Source: UBA1181 sp045639525
Lineage (GTDB): Bacteria > Bacteroidota > Bacteroidia > Bacteroidales > Paludibacteraceae
NCBI GenBank assembly: GCA_045639525.1
Contig: JAZUDI010000047.1
Location: forward strand, 1 to 64,000
DNA: 64,000 nt
Reading direction: 5' to 3'
Below the pieces are notes generated by a model, which did not search any database, was not told the DNA's origin, and saw only the letters and a program-made list of their open reading frames with translations. The translations under genes and the position numbers were made by a program. Within the stretch, counting starts at the first letter, position 1. Each line of letters opens with the position of its first letter. This document shows, in pieces, positions 14,792-24,210 of this stretch.

Positions 14792-15826
14792 TTAAAAATA
14801 CTCATTTACCGCAAACTCGAATTGCTCAATGAAGATCCGCTTAAAGGCATAGAGATTATTCTGCTCATAGAAGATGAGCATGGCTTTTTTATAGTCGATG
14901 GAATCAACGGATCGAAAACTAAGAGGGCAGTAACCATTAGCTATAAGAATAGCATTACTCGTGATACGCGCTGTGCGTTTGTTTCCATCTGAAAATGCCT
15001 GGATATAAGAAATAAGCACAAGCGCCAGAAGTGCCTTTTCGAACACATCATTCTTACTATTAATTAGGTCGCACGAGTCACGCATAGCCTCTCGAATTTG
15101 AAACTCATTATCCAACGGACGATAGTTTGTACCTGTAATACCTACACGACGATGACGAATACCCTTATCAACGGAAAGTCCTTGAGTCAGGAGAGAATGA
15201 ATATCCTCTATATGACTTAACGTTAACTCTTGTAAGTAGTCTGGATTATCTAAGATAAAACGAAGAGCATACTTGTGATTAAGCAGCATCGTTGCCTCCT
15301 CTTGTGTTTTTCCGTCCGCTGTCTTACTCTCGCGCAACAGCCGCTCCGTTTCAAGTAACGAGTAAGTGTTACCTTCTATCTGTGATGATTTCCAACTGAG
15401 GTCAATGCCTAACCGCTCCATCTCTTTGTTGTATTCATTCTGTGTCATATCATCAACATGCTGAAGAAATTTCTTTTGAAGATCCCCAAGATGAGATCTC
15501 TCCTCATCGGAAAAGAGAGAAACTTTAGGCAATTGTTCACGGATCAACGCAAAATTGAATGAGGAATGCACTTTGCGCTCATCGACATCCTGAGAAAAGT
15601 ATGTATCAAGATTGAGTGGCATGAGCAAACGTGCCTGTTCTGAAAGACAGTAACGAGTGGCACGTGCGTTACCTTCTACATTTACCGCCTTGTTTTTCAC
15701 CAATACAGATATAAGACGTTTAAGCGTAGCCTCACTACCCTGAAACGCAATTCCATTGGCAATTTCATCCCGAGAAGACTTCGGATTATAATGAAGGAAC
15801 TGTAGTATTTCTCTCGAATTATCCAT
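14792..15826 (-). CDS. Fic-family protein with winged-helix N-terminus and no catalytic His
   Basis: Residues 1-70 look like a winged helix (NPKSSRDEIANGIAF...RLISVLVKNKAV...ATRYCLS). The Fic inhibitory motif [S/T]xxxE[G/N] is S147-S-Q-I-E151-G152. The Fic core, normally HPFxxGNxR, reads QAFSDGNKR at 276-284, so the catalytic His is Gln while the ATP-phosphate-binding GN-R residues remain. Fic enzymes transfer AMP or other groups to target proteins; loss of His normally abolishes that. The likely role is therefore regulation, perhaps autorepression through the winged helix and ATP sensing. Length 344. It stands between ATPase 1 and an inverted-repeat operator. Confidence 0.75.
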   Translation of the reverse strand: MDNSREILQFLHYNPKSSRDEIANGIAFQGSEATLKRLISVLVKNKAVNVEGNARATRYCLSEQARLLMPLNLDTYFSQDVDERKVHSSFNFALIREQLPKVSLFSDEERSHLGDLQKKFLQHVDDMTQNEYNKEMERLGIDLSWKSSQIEGNTYSLLETERLLRESKTADGKTQEEATMLLNHKYALRFILDNPDYLQELTLSHIEDIHSLLTQGLSVDKGIRHRRVGITGTNYRPLDNEFQIREAMRDSCDLINSKNDVFEKALLALVLISYIQAFSDGNKRTARITSNAILIANGYCPLSFRSVDSIDYKKAMLIFYEQNNLYAFKRIFIEQFEFAVNEYF

Positions 15827-15840
15827 AATCTAACAATATA

Positions 15841-15928
15841 AATCGGCTCAAAATTAGTGAAATATCACCTATTTATCGGCTCAAAGCGATCCGAAAAAGA
15901 GCTAAAAGAGTAAAATTTTGAGCCGATT
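15841..15928 (-). promoter_or_regulatory. Three-site operator/promoter of the Fic gene
   Basis: AATCGGCTCAAAATT (15841-15855) recurs inverted as AATTTTGAGCCGATT (15914-15928), a perfect 15-bp match, and a third partial copy ATCGGCTCAAA lies at 15875-15885. On the minus strand the inner copy contains the -7 element TAATTTTG (15856-15849). With the Fic start at 15826, the sites cover the promoter, and the winged helix of the Fic protein is the obvious candidate ligand. Confidence 0.6.
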
Positions 15929-16070
15929 CGAAATTAAAAAATATTTTTGGCCTGTTCCTGTTACGACTGATTTTTTATAGCCGTAAATTTTACCGTCATA
16001 AAATTTCGCATATAAACGCAAGTTAGATAATACATTCCTATAATTTCCCACACCAGACAAAACGTTCCCC

Positions 16071-16102
16071 TTCGTTAATTTCAAAATAGAATTATATCTT
16101 TG
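16071..16102 (+). promoter_or_regulatory. Promoter of the 507-residue protein
   Basis: TTCG (16071-16074), 20 bp, TATCTTTG (16095-16102), giving a start about 20 bases before the ATG at 16128. The rest of the gap, 15929-16070, shows nothing else. Confidence 0.55.
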
Positions 16103-16127
16103 AACGAAAATTTTAATCTTCGCCACA

Positions 16128-17651
16128 ATGACCATGACACCCACCAAAGACGAACTAAAATACAGCGAGTATCTCAACGTGATCGCCAACACCTGCCTTC
16201 TGTTCAACAGCCGACGGGAAATGGGCAAACACATCGACTATAACCTGGAGGTAAACAACGCCTCTTCGATGAACGCATTCCGGAAGAAATCCACCTTTTG
16301 CGAATTAGAGAGCGAGGTGGACAATTGGTATGGCGACAAACTGAGTTTGGAAACATTGATCCACGATTACCAAGAGACAAGTCAAATCTTCACCGAGCAC
16401 TTCAAGAGAAGCTACTCAATCGACCTACGGGAGGAGAACCAAGAAAAAAAAGTGCAGATCTTCAAGATCATCAACTACCTCTATGCCTCCGACCAGAAGA
16501 GTGTGGCGGAAGAGATCAAATTCCTTCATCCCAAGAAGAGGGAAATCTTGAAGGCTATTTCCGAGGAAGATAACAGTTACTGCGCACTATTCATTCTTTT
16601 GCTGGTACACATACTCCCCACCTACAATTCAAAAAAAGGGGCAGCCGACCATACCAGGGAGGAGTTCAATCTACTCATCAAATTCCTACGGCAATACAGC
16701 AAACAAGCACCCGTTGATACCATTGCGCAGGAGGCGCCCATTCTAAACGGCATCGAAAACAGAGTAAAAGCGATTCTCAATGAGGGAGGTGACATCACAA
16801 GGATCGACCTCATCCACTTCACCACGCTCTTTTTAGACGTAATCCAAGGCTACTCGTCGTCGGACAACACCTACTTGATCAACCAATCAGTCAACAAAAT
16901 TTATCCCGATCTGGACGGATTCTGGACTGACTCTGAGATACCAGGGAGTGATTTCTATCGGTTCGAAAGCTTGGAGAATGGTTACTTCCTTCACGAGTAC
17001 AAACAAATAGAGGAGAATGGGCAACACATCTTGCTGGAGACAAAAAAGGAGTCCATCTTTTTCGGAGAAGAGGAGGATCCCCACCTTTACATCTGCCACC
17101 CATCTGTCTTAAAGAGCATCATCAACCGCCAAGACACAAGAGGCATGAAAGAATGGAATGACTGCAAATTTTTCTATGAGTCATCCAAAGTATTTCCGAA
17201 CAATCCTCAAGGCGTAATTACTCGAATCGAGTTTTCACCCTACATACGCACAGGAGAGGCGCTCGTACCAGACGCACTATACAGAATTGACGACGATACA
17301 ATTTATCAAGAGAGGCTAAACCACCTCTCTATCCGAAACGCATATGAAGCGGCAGATTACCAGTTGCAACTCAGCAGCTACGCCATCACAAATGAGGCGC
17401 TACTAGCGTACGCAGGAGAGGATGAGTGTAAAAAGATGGGACTTGAAGAGAGAGAATGCCTAGTAAAGATTCCTAAAACGTTGGATGAGAATCTAGAACG
17501 GCTGACACTCTATGACAACTGGGGACTATGCAATTTCCTCCAGGGAGAACTCTACTTCGCGGTTCCCGACAGCATGCTCTATTATCCAATCACCACACCC
17601 GAACAGAGAGACAACCTTGGCATAGAAATCATCCACCACCTACCGTTCTAA
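16128..17651 (+). CDS. Cytoplasmic protein of unknown function, 507 residues
   Basis: A soluble protein without signal peptide or membrane segment. Its N-terminal third is helical and charged, the middle (about 130-230) has long helices such as IFKIINYLYASDQKSVAEEI, and the C-terminal half is mixed with PDALYRIDDD and YQLQLSSYAITNEALLAYAG. I recognise no catalytic motif. It is divergent from the Fic gene and followed by a terminator shared with the convergent repeat protein. Base composition is closer to the downstream chromosome than to the AT-rich island, which suggests that the island ends near 16 kb. Confidence 0.7.
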   Translation: MTMTPTKDELKYSEYLNVIANTCLLFNSRREMGKHIDYNLEVNNASSMNAFRKKSTFCELESEVDNWYGDKLSLETLIHDYQETSQIFTEHFKRSYSIDLREENQEKKVQIFKIINYLYASDQKSVAEEIKFLHPKKREILKAISEEDNSYCALFILLLVHILPTYNSKKGAADHTREEFNLLIKFLRQYSKQAPVDTIAQEAPILNGIENRVKAILNEGGDITRIDLIHFTTLFLDVIQGYSSSDNTYLINQSVNKIYPDLDGFWTDSEIPGSDFYRFESLENGYFLHEYKQIEENGQHILLETKKESIFFGEEEDPHLYICHPSVLKSIINRQDTRGMKEWNDCKFFYESSKVFPNNPQGVITRIEFSPYIRTGEALVPDALYRIDDDTIYQERLNHLSIRNAYEAADYQLQLSSYAITNEALLAYAGEDECKKMGLEERECLVKIPKTLDENLERLTLYDNWGLCNFLQGELYFAVPDSMLYYPITTPEQRDNLGIEIIHHLPF

Positions 17652-17657
17652 AAAACA

Positions 17658-17692
17658 GAAGAGGGAGCTGTCAGAATCGACGCTCCCTCTTC
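17658..17692 (-). terminator. Rho-independent terminator between convergent genes
   Basis: GAAGAGGGAGC (17658-17668) and GCTCCCTCTTC (17682-17692) form a perfect 11-bp stem with a 13-base loop. On the minus strand it is followed by a run of six T, so it ends the 1576-residue gene; it may also act on the plus strand. Confidence 0.75.
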
Positions 17693-17709
17693 CACTATCT
17701 AGCTAAGAC

Positions 17710-20700
17710 TTATCTTACTAAGAACTTCAAAGTCTGTCCGTTGAGACGGAAGAGATACACTCCGTGAGCCAACTCACCCACCTCGACAGAAGCGCCATCA
17801 ATCTTGCCACTTCTCAAAAGGTGACCCTTCAAACTGAACAATGAATAGTTACCCTCCGTAACATCGCGCAACCAGATGGTTCCATCCGCATAAGAGAGAG
17901 AAACGATCTCGTTATCCGCATCCTTCACCGACGAAGTGGAAGAGAAATGGATGGTATATTCACTCATGTTACTGTAATCCATATCACCACCAATCACCAC
18001 AACAGAGAGTGTCAAATCCTCTGAATCGAAGAACTCATAGACATCCGCCAAAGAGTTGGTCGTATAGGTGAAATGAGCTCTATTGAAGTCCATATCCACT
18101 GTATATTCGTAAGTATCCTTATCAAACCAATCCTGTGCCACACCGTCATAGTAGATAGCGGTAATTTGCGCACCGAACGAGAATTGTACCGAGAAGGTAA
18201 ACTCATACGTATGGAAGTTGGTTGGTTCACGCTCAATATTTCCACCCGAAACAGTCACTTTCAAGACATTGGCGATCGGATCGAAGTCCTCTGTGATTGA
18301 GGTCAACGAATCGGCCGTAAAGGCAAATGCGAGATCAGCGTATGAACCCTCCACATCGTACACATAAGCGTCCTTATCAAATAGCTCCATAGGAGCACCA
18401 TTTATCACGACATTCAACAATTGCGAGTTATAAACATTGTGGTCGTTGAACTGGATCTTATACTCATGGAAGTTCTTCGGATCAAGCGCGATATCGCCAG
18501 CCTCCACACGGATAGTGAGCACATAACTCTTCGCATCATACTTCATGCTATATGTAGCGTATTGGTCTGCCACAACGCCCAAAGCAACCTTAAAGTAGAC
18601 ATCATCCACAACATACTCGAACTTGTCTGGAGCAAATCCCTCAATTACAGTCTCGTTAATGCTCAAGCTTGACAAGAACGAGGTGTATGGAGCATGGAAT
18701 TGTACCTTATAGACATGGAGATTGGTAGGATTGATATCCACATCACCACCCTTTACCGTGATGCTCAACACATTCGTAGCAGCGTCAAACGACTCCTCAA
18801 CAGTCGTATACTCATCCGCCGTATACTTGATGGTAGAGCGGGCGTAAACCTCATCCACCACATATTCAAACTTAGTAGCAGAGAAATCACTCAAGGCTAC
18901 ACCATTGTTGCTCAAAGAGGCAAGGAAAGAGGTGTATGGCAAGTGATATTGCACTTTATAGACATGGACATTGTCTGGATAGTTCGCCACATCGCTTCCG
19001 CTTACCGTGATGGTCAAGACCGCGCTAACCTCGTCATACGATTCAACTACAGTCGCAGCCTGATCCTCCGCCGCATACACAAGAGTTGAGAACTCACGAG
19101 TCACATCAATACTGTACTCCATCTTGTTTCTGTCAAATCCAGCAACAGTCGCACCATCCACCTTCAAATCCGCCAAATGGGAAGAAGCGTAGAATTGAAC
19201 CTTATAAACGTGGATATTCTCCGCATTGGTAGCGATATCACCGCCCTTCACCGTAATGGACAAAAGGTGGGTAGCTGGATCGAACGAATGGGTAGCTTGC
19301 GCCTCAGCAGAGGCTGTGTATTCCACCTTAGCAGTCTCATAATCCGTAGGACAAAGATATGCGTAGGTAGTAGCCCCGAATTGATCTACCGACTTGCCAT
19401 TGACAGACAATGCAGTCAGATAAGAGTCGAATGAAGCATGGAACCCGATCGTATAAACATGGACATTCTGTTTATTAGTTGCGTAGTCACCTCCCATAAC
19501 GGTAAGGGTCAACACATTGGTCGTAGGATCAAATTGCTCTGTCACCTTCGCCTCCTCTGAAGCGGTGTACAACACCTTCGAAGTGGCATAAGCCGCATCG
19601 TCATAGTTGTACTTCAATACTTCCGAAGAGAATCCCGCAGGAGCAGCGCCATTGACAGTCAAAGCAGTCAAGACAGAACTGAACGGCGCATGGAAAGTAA
19701 CCTCATACACATTCACGTTACTTGGGTTAGTAGCGATATCCGCACCCTTCACCGTGATGGTCAACACATTGGTCGCAGGATCAAAAGCATCCGTGACAGT
19801 AGCGCCGGCTGAGGCATCAAACTGAACTGTCGAAGTGGCGTAGGCCGCATCCTTCACGACATACTTAAACTGGTTCGGAGCGAAATCCGCGATAGCCGCG
19901 CCATTCACATTGAGACCAACCAAGTAAGCTCCGAAATCGGCATGGAAGGCAACCGTATAGACATTCACATTCTTGTTGTTGGTTGCGTAGTCACCACCCT
20001 TCACCGTAAGAGTCATGATATTGGTCGTAGGATCAAAGCTCTTCTCCACCGTCGCCTCGGCAGAAGCGGTGTACTCAACGGTAGAGGTGCTATATGCGGC
20101 ATCATCCACCTGATAGTTCTTAGTCGCGCTGCTGAAGTTAGCGACACTTGCGCCATTTACCTTCAAAGAGGTCAACAACGACTCGAACGGTGCATGGAAG
20201 GTAACCGTATAGGTATGGATATTCGTGCTGTTGGTAGCGACGTCGCCACCCTTCACCGTCAATGTCAAGACATTGGTCGCCGCATCAAAACTCTTCTCCA
20301 CCGTCGCCTCGGCAGAAGCGGTGTACTCAACGATAGAGGTAGCATAAGCGGCATCCTTCACGGCATAGGCTGCTGTTGCGGAGCTGAAGTTCGCGACACT
20401 CGCGCCGTTCACCTTCAAAGAGGTCAATACCGACTCGAATGGAGCATGGAAAGCGATCGTGTAGGTATGTACATTCGCGCTGTTTGTGGCAAAGTCACCA
20501 CCCTTGACCGTGATGGTCAACACGTCTTTGGTATCGTCATAGGCTGTCGTCACAGTAGCACCGGTCGACGCAGTATATTCTACCTTAGAGGTGGCATAGG
20601 CCGCATCGGAAACCATATACGAGTAGGTCGATGAACTAAAATTAGCGACACTCACGCCATTCACCGTCAACGTGGTCAACACTGACTCAAATGGTGCGTG

Positions 20701-22440
20701 GAAGGTAATCCTATAGGTACGGTAATTTCTTGCGTTAGTAGCGATATCGCCACCCTTGACCGTCAATGTCAAAACATTGGTAGAGGCATTGAAACTCTCA
20801 GTCACTGTCGCTTCAGCGGAAGCAGTATACTCAACTTTAGAAGTAGCAAAAGCCGCATCGGAAATTCTGTAAGTGGTGGTCGATGAACTAAAGTTAGCGA
20901 CACTGGCGCCGTTCACCTTCAACGAAGTCAGGAATGCCTCGAATGGCGCATGGAAAGTAACCTTGTAAGTGTGGACATTCTTACTATTCGTAGCATAGTC
21001 ACCACCCTTGACGGTAATGGTCAAGACATTGGTTGTTGCATCGAAGCTCTTCTCAGCAGTCGCATCCACGGAGGTGGTACAAGTAACCGTAGAGGTACTG
21101 TACGCCGCACTGTTCACCACATAGGAATCGGTAGATCCAGCCACTGGCGAAATAGCGGCACCATTTACTGTCAACGAGGTCATCAACGACTCGAATGGTG
21201 CATGGAAAGTGATCTTATAGACATGGACATTGGCACTATTTGTAGCGAAATCGCTACCCTTCACCGTCAATGTCAAGACATTGGTCGCCGCATCGAAGCT
21301 CTCGGTCACCGTCGCACCCTCAGAGGCTGTATATGTAACCTTCACATTGTTGTACGACATAGTAGAGACTGTGTACGCGGTCGTTCCGCTGACAAAATTA
21401 GGAATAGAGGATCCATTGATATTCAAGGCGGTCAACCACGACTCGTAAACCTTGTCGGGAACGAACTGGATCTTATATTGATGCGTATTAGAAGGGTTGA
21501 TTGAATAGTCATCTCCCTTTACCGTAATCGTGCAGACGCCGGCGGTGGCGTCATAACTGGTGGAGAGTGTCGCGCCACGGCCATCCGCTTCAGCCACAAC
21601 ACATCCCTCCGTATAAGAACCACTCACCTTATAGGTGTAGGTATCTTTGTTAAAGCCCGCAAGAGCCACGCCATTCACCTTTACAGATTTCAATCTGGAG
21701 TTGTAGATCATGATGGCGTCATCGATATACAAGACATCATTCTTATTTCCCTGACCCGCCATATAGTTGGTGGAAATGGAGGCCAAAACGAACGATGGAC
21801 GATCTTGGGAACTGCTAGGCGAACAATCTGTCAAGGTAGAGGTTCCTTTATTGTCACTATAAATCTTTAAGGTCTCTCCTTTGTAATAGAATGGTACCGA
21901 TATACGGGCCCAGTCGCTACTTTGAGGAACATTCTTACCTGCCACAGCCACCACCTTGGTGAAATCAGTGGCTGGATCCGTCACATCCGCCGCTTCATGC
22001 AAAACAACATAGAGTCGGGTTAATTGACCGGCTGCAGGATAACTGGCCTTCAACAAAACGGACATGGAATCGGGCTTACCCGTAAACTTCATGCAATACT
22101 CACTGTTGACAGCCGACAAGTTACAATTGGAAGGATCGCTCTTATTAGTACTATTTCCTTGAATCTGTCCCGTGGTCAACATACCATTCGCAATAATACC
22201 GATCACACTTCGTGCCTTAATCTGCACACATTTATTATCTGTAGATCTATCCACTGGGAAAATCTGAGCGTTACTTTTAACCAAGCCTCCCAATGTACCT
22301 CCTGCTGTAGGATAGGAGTTCCAATATGTCGGCTCATTATTACTATCCCACAACTCAAAATCATTGTTCGCAAGTTGGAATTGGGCCACCGCCGACAGGG
22401 TGGACAACAACATAAAAATTGAAGTAAAAAAATGCTTCAT
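17710..22440 (-). CDS. Giant secreted protein with 15 tandem beta-sandwich-like repeats and T9SS tail
   Basis: Signal peptide at residues 1-19 (FMLLSTLSAVAQ). Residues 20-250 resemble a PCMD-type putative carbohydrate-metabolism domain (NNDFELWD, SDWARISVPFYYKG, FVLASISTNYMAG, DDAIMIY). About 255-1500 consist of 15 repeats of about 83 residues following L-x-x-L-x-V-N-G ... F ... Y-x-V ... A-x-V-x-x-S-F-D-x-x-T-N-V-L-T-x-T-V-K-G-G-D ... H-x-Y-x-V-x-F-H-A-P-F, similar in outline to the cadherin-like beta-sandwich family. The last 75 residues (GNYSLFSLKGHLLRSGKI ... GVYLFRLNG) are a type A T9SS sorting domain. It is probably a long surface stalk or adhesin. Repeats 3-9 are most alike, suggesting recent expansion. 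Two glycosyltransferases follow upstream. Confidence 0.85.
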   Translation of the reverse strand: MKHFFTSIFMLLSTLSAVAQFQLANNDFELWDSNNEPTYWNSYPTAGGTLGGLVKSNAQIFPVDRSTDNKCVQIKARSVIGIIANGMLTTGQIQGNSTNKSDPSNCNLSAVNSEYCMKFTGKPDSMSVLLKASYPAAGQLTRLYVVLHEAADVTDPATDFTKVVAVAGKNVPQSSDWARISVPFYYKGETLKIYSDNKGTSTLTDCSPSSSQDRPSFVLASISTNYMAGQGNKNDVLYIDDAIMIYNSRLKSVKVNGVALAGFNKDTYTYKVSGSYTEGCVVAEADGRGATLSTSYDATAGVCTITVKGDDYSINPSNTHQYKIQFVPDKVYESWLTALNINGSSIPNFVSGTTAYTVSTMSYNNVKVTYTASEGATVTESFDAATNVLTLTVKGSDFATNSANVHVYKITFHAPFESLMTSLTVNGAAISPVAGSTDSYVVNSAAYSTSTVTCTTSVDATAEKSFDATTNVLTITVKGGDYATNSKNVHTYKVTFHAPFEAFLTSLKVNGASVANFSSSTTTYRISDAAFATSKVEYTASAEATVTESFNASTNVLTLTVKGGDIATNARNYRTYRITFHAPFESVLTTLTVNGVSVANFSSSTYSYMVSDAAYATSKVEYTASTGATVTTAYDDTKDVLTITVKGGDFATNSANVHTYTIAFHAPFESVLTSLKVNGASVANFSSATAAYAVKDAAYATSIVEYTASAEATVEKSFDAATNVLTLTVKGGDVATNSTNIHTYTVTFHAPFESLLTSLKVNGASVANFSSATKNYQVDDAAYSTSTVEYTASAEATVEKSFDPTTNIMTLTVKGGDYATNNKNVNVYTVAFHADFGAYLVGLNVNGAAIADFAPNQFKYVVKDAAYATSTVQFDASAGATVTDAFDPATNVLTITVKGADIATNPSNVNVYEVTFHAPFSSVLTALTVNGAAPAGFSSEVLKYNYDDAAYATSKVLYTASEEAKVTEQFDPTTNVLTLTVMGGDYATNKQNVHVYTIGFHASFDSYLTALSVNGKSVDQFGATTYAYLCPTDYETAKVEYTASAEAQATHSFDPATHLLSITVKGGDIATNAENIHVYKVQFYASSHLADLKVDGATVAGFDRNKMEYSIDVTREFSTLVYAAEDQAATVVESYDEVSAVLTITVSGSDVANYPDNVHVYKVQYHLPYTSFLASLSNNGVALSDFSATKFEYVVDEVYARSTIKYTADEYTTVEESFDAATNVLSITVKGGDVDINPTNLHVYKVQFHAPYTSFLSSLSINETVIEGFAPDKFEYVVDDVYFKVALGVVADQYATYSMKYDAKSYVLTIRVEAGDIALDPKNFHEYKIQFNDHNVYNSQLLNVVINGAPMELFDKDAYVYDVEGSYADLAFAFTADSLTSITEDFDPIANVLKVTVSGGNIEREPTNFHTYEFTFSVQFSFGAQITAIYYDGVAQDWFDKDTYEYTVDMDFNRAHFTYTTNSLADVYEFFDSEDLTLSVVVIGGDMDYSNMSEYTIHFSSTSSVKDADNEIVSLSYADGTIWLRDVTEGNYSLFSLKGHLLRSGKIDGASVEVGELAHGVYLFRLNGQTLKFLVR
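17938..21700 (-). repeat. Tandem coding repeats, about 250 bp each, 15 copies
   Basis: The 83-codon units of the secreted protein are also alike at DNA level, most clearly between about 19500 and 21300, where stretches such as TTCACCGTCAATGTCAA and GACTCGAATGG recur. Such arrays recombine easily, so copy number may differ between strains. Confidence 0.8.
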
Positions 22441-22534
22441 AGATATAAAAATAATTTAAAAAAACCCGCCTATATAAGCCAGTTACTTGATTACAATTAA
22501 ACAATAGTTGGTCGCCATTATGATAGATACTGAT

Positions 22535-23326
22535 CTACGATAGATATTGATCCAACCCGATTTCACACCTTGTTAGCCCCTCATCAATCGTCCGATGCAA
22601 CAAATCATCGTTCTTGGAGAGACTATCGCGCGAGCGTTCATGGTGGTACTGATGAAACTCAATAGCCCTGAACTTCGCTATTCTTCTCACATTACCGATA
22701 TTATTCAGTCTGCAAGCAATCTCATTATCCTCACGTCCCCAACCTTGCAACGCCTCGTTGTAGCCATTCACCTTCACAAGATCATCCCTCCAAAAGGCCA
22801 TATTGCAACCCCGCACATAATAGAGATCATCCTTACGGTAGTTCTCTTGGAAACGGGATAGGAACGGTATATGCAACCCATTCAAGAAGTTGGAGGTACC
22901 CTTCGTAAAGACGCTCACCTGCGTACTTTTGCTCTCCTGTAGGCGCTTCGAAAGGGCTTCATCCATATTTACACGGCTTCCACTCACATAACTGCCCCTG
23001 CGCGCGAAATCAGCATGATCTTTCACAAAATCGGGGTGCATGATAATGTCACCGTCAATCTGAATCACATATTCACCCGTCGACGCGGCAATCGCGCGGT
23101 TGCGGATCTTCGCCAGACGGAAGCCCTCGTCCTCGTGCCAAACATGCTTGACCGGCACTGGGGATATGGCCTTAAATTTATCCACCAATATTTTGGTCTC
23201 CTCCGTGGAGCCGTCATCCGCGATGATGATCTCTTCCGGAAGCCTGGACTGCTGCATGGCGCTCATCAATGTAAGTTCCAAGGCAGTTGGCCAATTATAG
23301 GTGGCTATGATCAGCGATACCGTCAT
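22535..23326 (-). CDS. GT2 glycosyltransferase (copy 2 of tandem pair)
   Basis: A 263-residue soluble GT-A enzyme. The nucleotide-binding N-terminus is SLIIATYNWPTALELTL, with ADDGSTEET at 36-44, the DxD-type motif is QIDGDIIMHP (about 91-100), and NEALQGWGREDNEI (about 188-201) is the galactosyltransferase-type ED motif. It transfers a sugar in the cytoplasm. It is a paralogue of the next gene (23323-24105), sharing almost every motif, and overlaps it by 4 bp, so the pair arose by tandem duplication. The giant secreted protein lies downstream, so the pair may modify lipopolysaccharide used to anchor T9SS cargo, but this is only inference. Confidence 0.8.
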   Translation of the reverse strand: MTVSLIIATYNWPTALELTLMSAMQQSRLPEEIIIADDGSTEETKILVDKFKAISPVPVKHVWHEDEGFRLAKIRNRAIAASTGEYVIQIDGDIIMHPDFVKDHADFARRGSYVSGSRVNMDEALSKRLQESKSTQVSVFTKGTSNFLNGLHIPFLSRFQENYRKDDLYYVRGCNMAFWRDDLVKVNGYNEALQGWGREDNEIACRLNNIGNVRRIAKFRAIEFHQYHHERSRDSLSKNDDLLHRTIDEGLTRCEIGLDQYLS

Positions 23327-24105
23327 ATTTCATCTATTTGATCATAACCGTTCGCCGCTCGCACCACACGCTCCTCGATACAACGTTTCAGCTCCTCCTT
23401 GTGCAGATCCTCCGATTCGCGGGAACACAATTTATGATGTAAATGATAGACAACCGCATGCATCTTGACAATCTTCTTCTTCAAACCAAGGTTGATCAAC
23501 CTCCAACAGAGTTCTTCATCCTCATGGCCCCAACCTTGAAGTTGGTTGTTATAGCCATTCACCGCCACCAAATCATCTTTCCAGAAGGCCATGTTACAAC
23601 CCTTCACCTGACTACCCAATTTCTCCGCTCTGCTGAAAGCGAATGGAAGACGAGTAGCGTTAAAGCGCTGTCTCACACCACGAGCACAAGGACTTAGCGA
23701 AACTTTCTTGCTTTGAAAAATCTCCTGAGTCACCTCTTCGGAGACGCATGCCCTTGTCCCTCTAATGAAATAACCACGCTCAGCGACATCGATATGGTCC
23801 GCCACAAAGTGAGGATTCATCCATACATCTCCATCCACCTGAATCACATAATCCCCACTCAACGCTCTCAACGCGCGGTTTCTGATCATTGCGAGGCGGA
23901 ATCCCAAATCCTCATGCCAAACATGAATAATGGGAACTTTGGATTGTCGCTTGAAGGATTCGATCAAAAGACGGGTCTCCTCTTTCGATCCATCATCCGC
24001 AATCACAATCTCATCGGGCAGACGGGTCTGCGACAATGCGGACATTAGGCATATCTCCAACGCCTGAGGCCAGTTATATGTGGATATGACTAAAGAAACC
24101 CTCAT
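23323..24105 (-). CDS. GT2 glycosyltransferase (copy 1 of tandem pair)
   Basis: A 260-residue GT-A enzyme with SLVISTYNWPQALEICL, ADDGSKEET, QVDGDVWMNP and NNQLQGWGHEDEEL, the same motifs in the same places as the downstream paralogue. The catalytic acid is probably in GHEDEEL. It is the upstream gene of a two-gene unit. The first gene of the pair has a short upstream region with TAAATTCG as a weak -7 match. Acceptor unknown. Confidence 0.8.
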   Translation of the reverse strand: MRVSLVISTYNWPQALEICLMSALSQTRLPDEIVIADDGSKEETRLLIESFKRQSKVPIIHVWHEDLGFRLAMIRNRALRALSGDYVIQVDGDVWMNPHFVADHIDVAERGYFIRGTRACVSEEVTQEIFQSKKVSLSPCARGVRQRFNATRLPFAFSRAEKLGSQVKGCNMAFWKDDLVAVNGYNNQLQGWGHEDEELCWRLINLGLKKKIVKMHAVVYHLHHKLCSRESEDLHKEELKRCIEERVVRAANGYDQIDEI

Positions 24106-24210
24106 CAGTTACATCGCTATTTGGGCGCGAATTTAATAATTTTTCACACATAAAAATGTTGCATGTGCAAAAAAACAGAGCAGTTATTGATTAATACAAA
24201 CGAAATTAAC

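Noticed and set aside
15902..16234. A 110-codon minus-strand open frame between Fic and the 507-residue gene
   Set aside because: It overlaps the start of a better gene and its promoter, with no family match or start signal.
19942..20634. A 230-codon open frame on the plus strand inside the repeat protein, plus many similar ones at 18.0-22.4 kb
   Set aside because: They are periodic and mirror the repeats of the minus-strand gene; the products have no plausible composition or start context.
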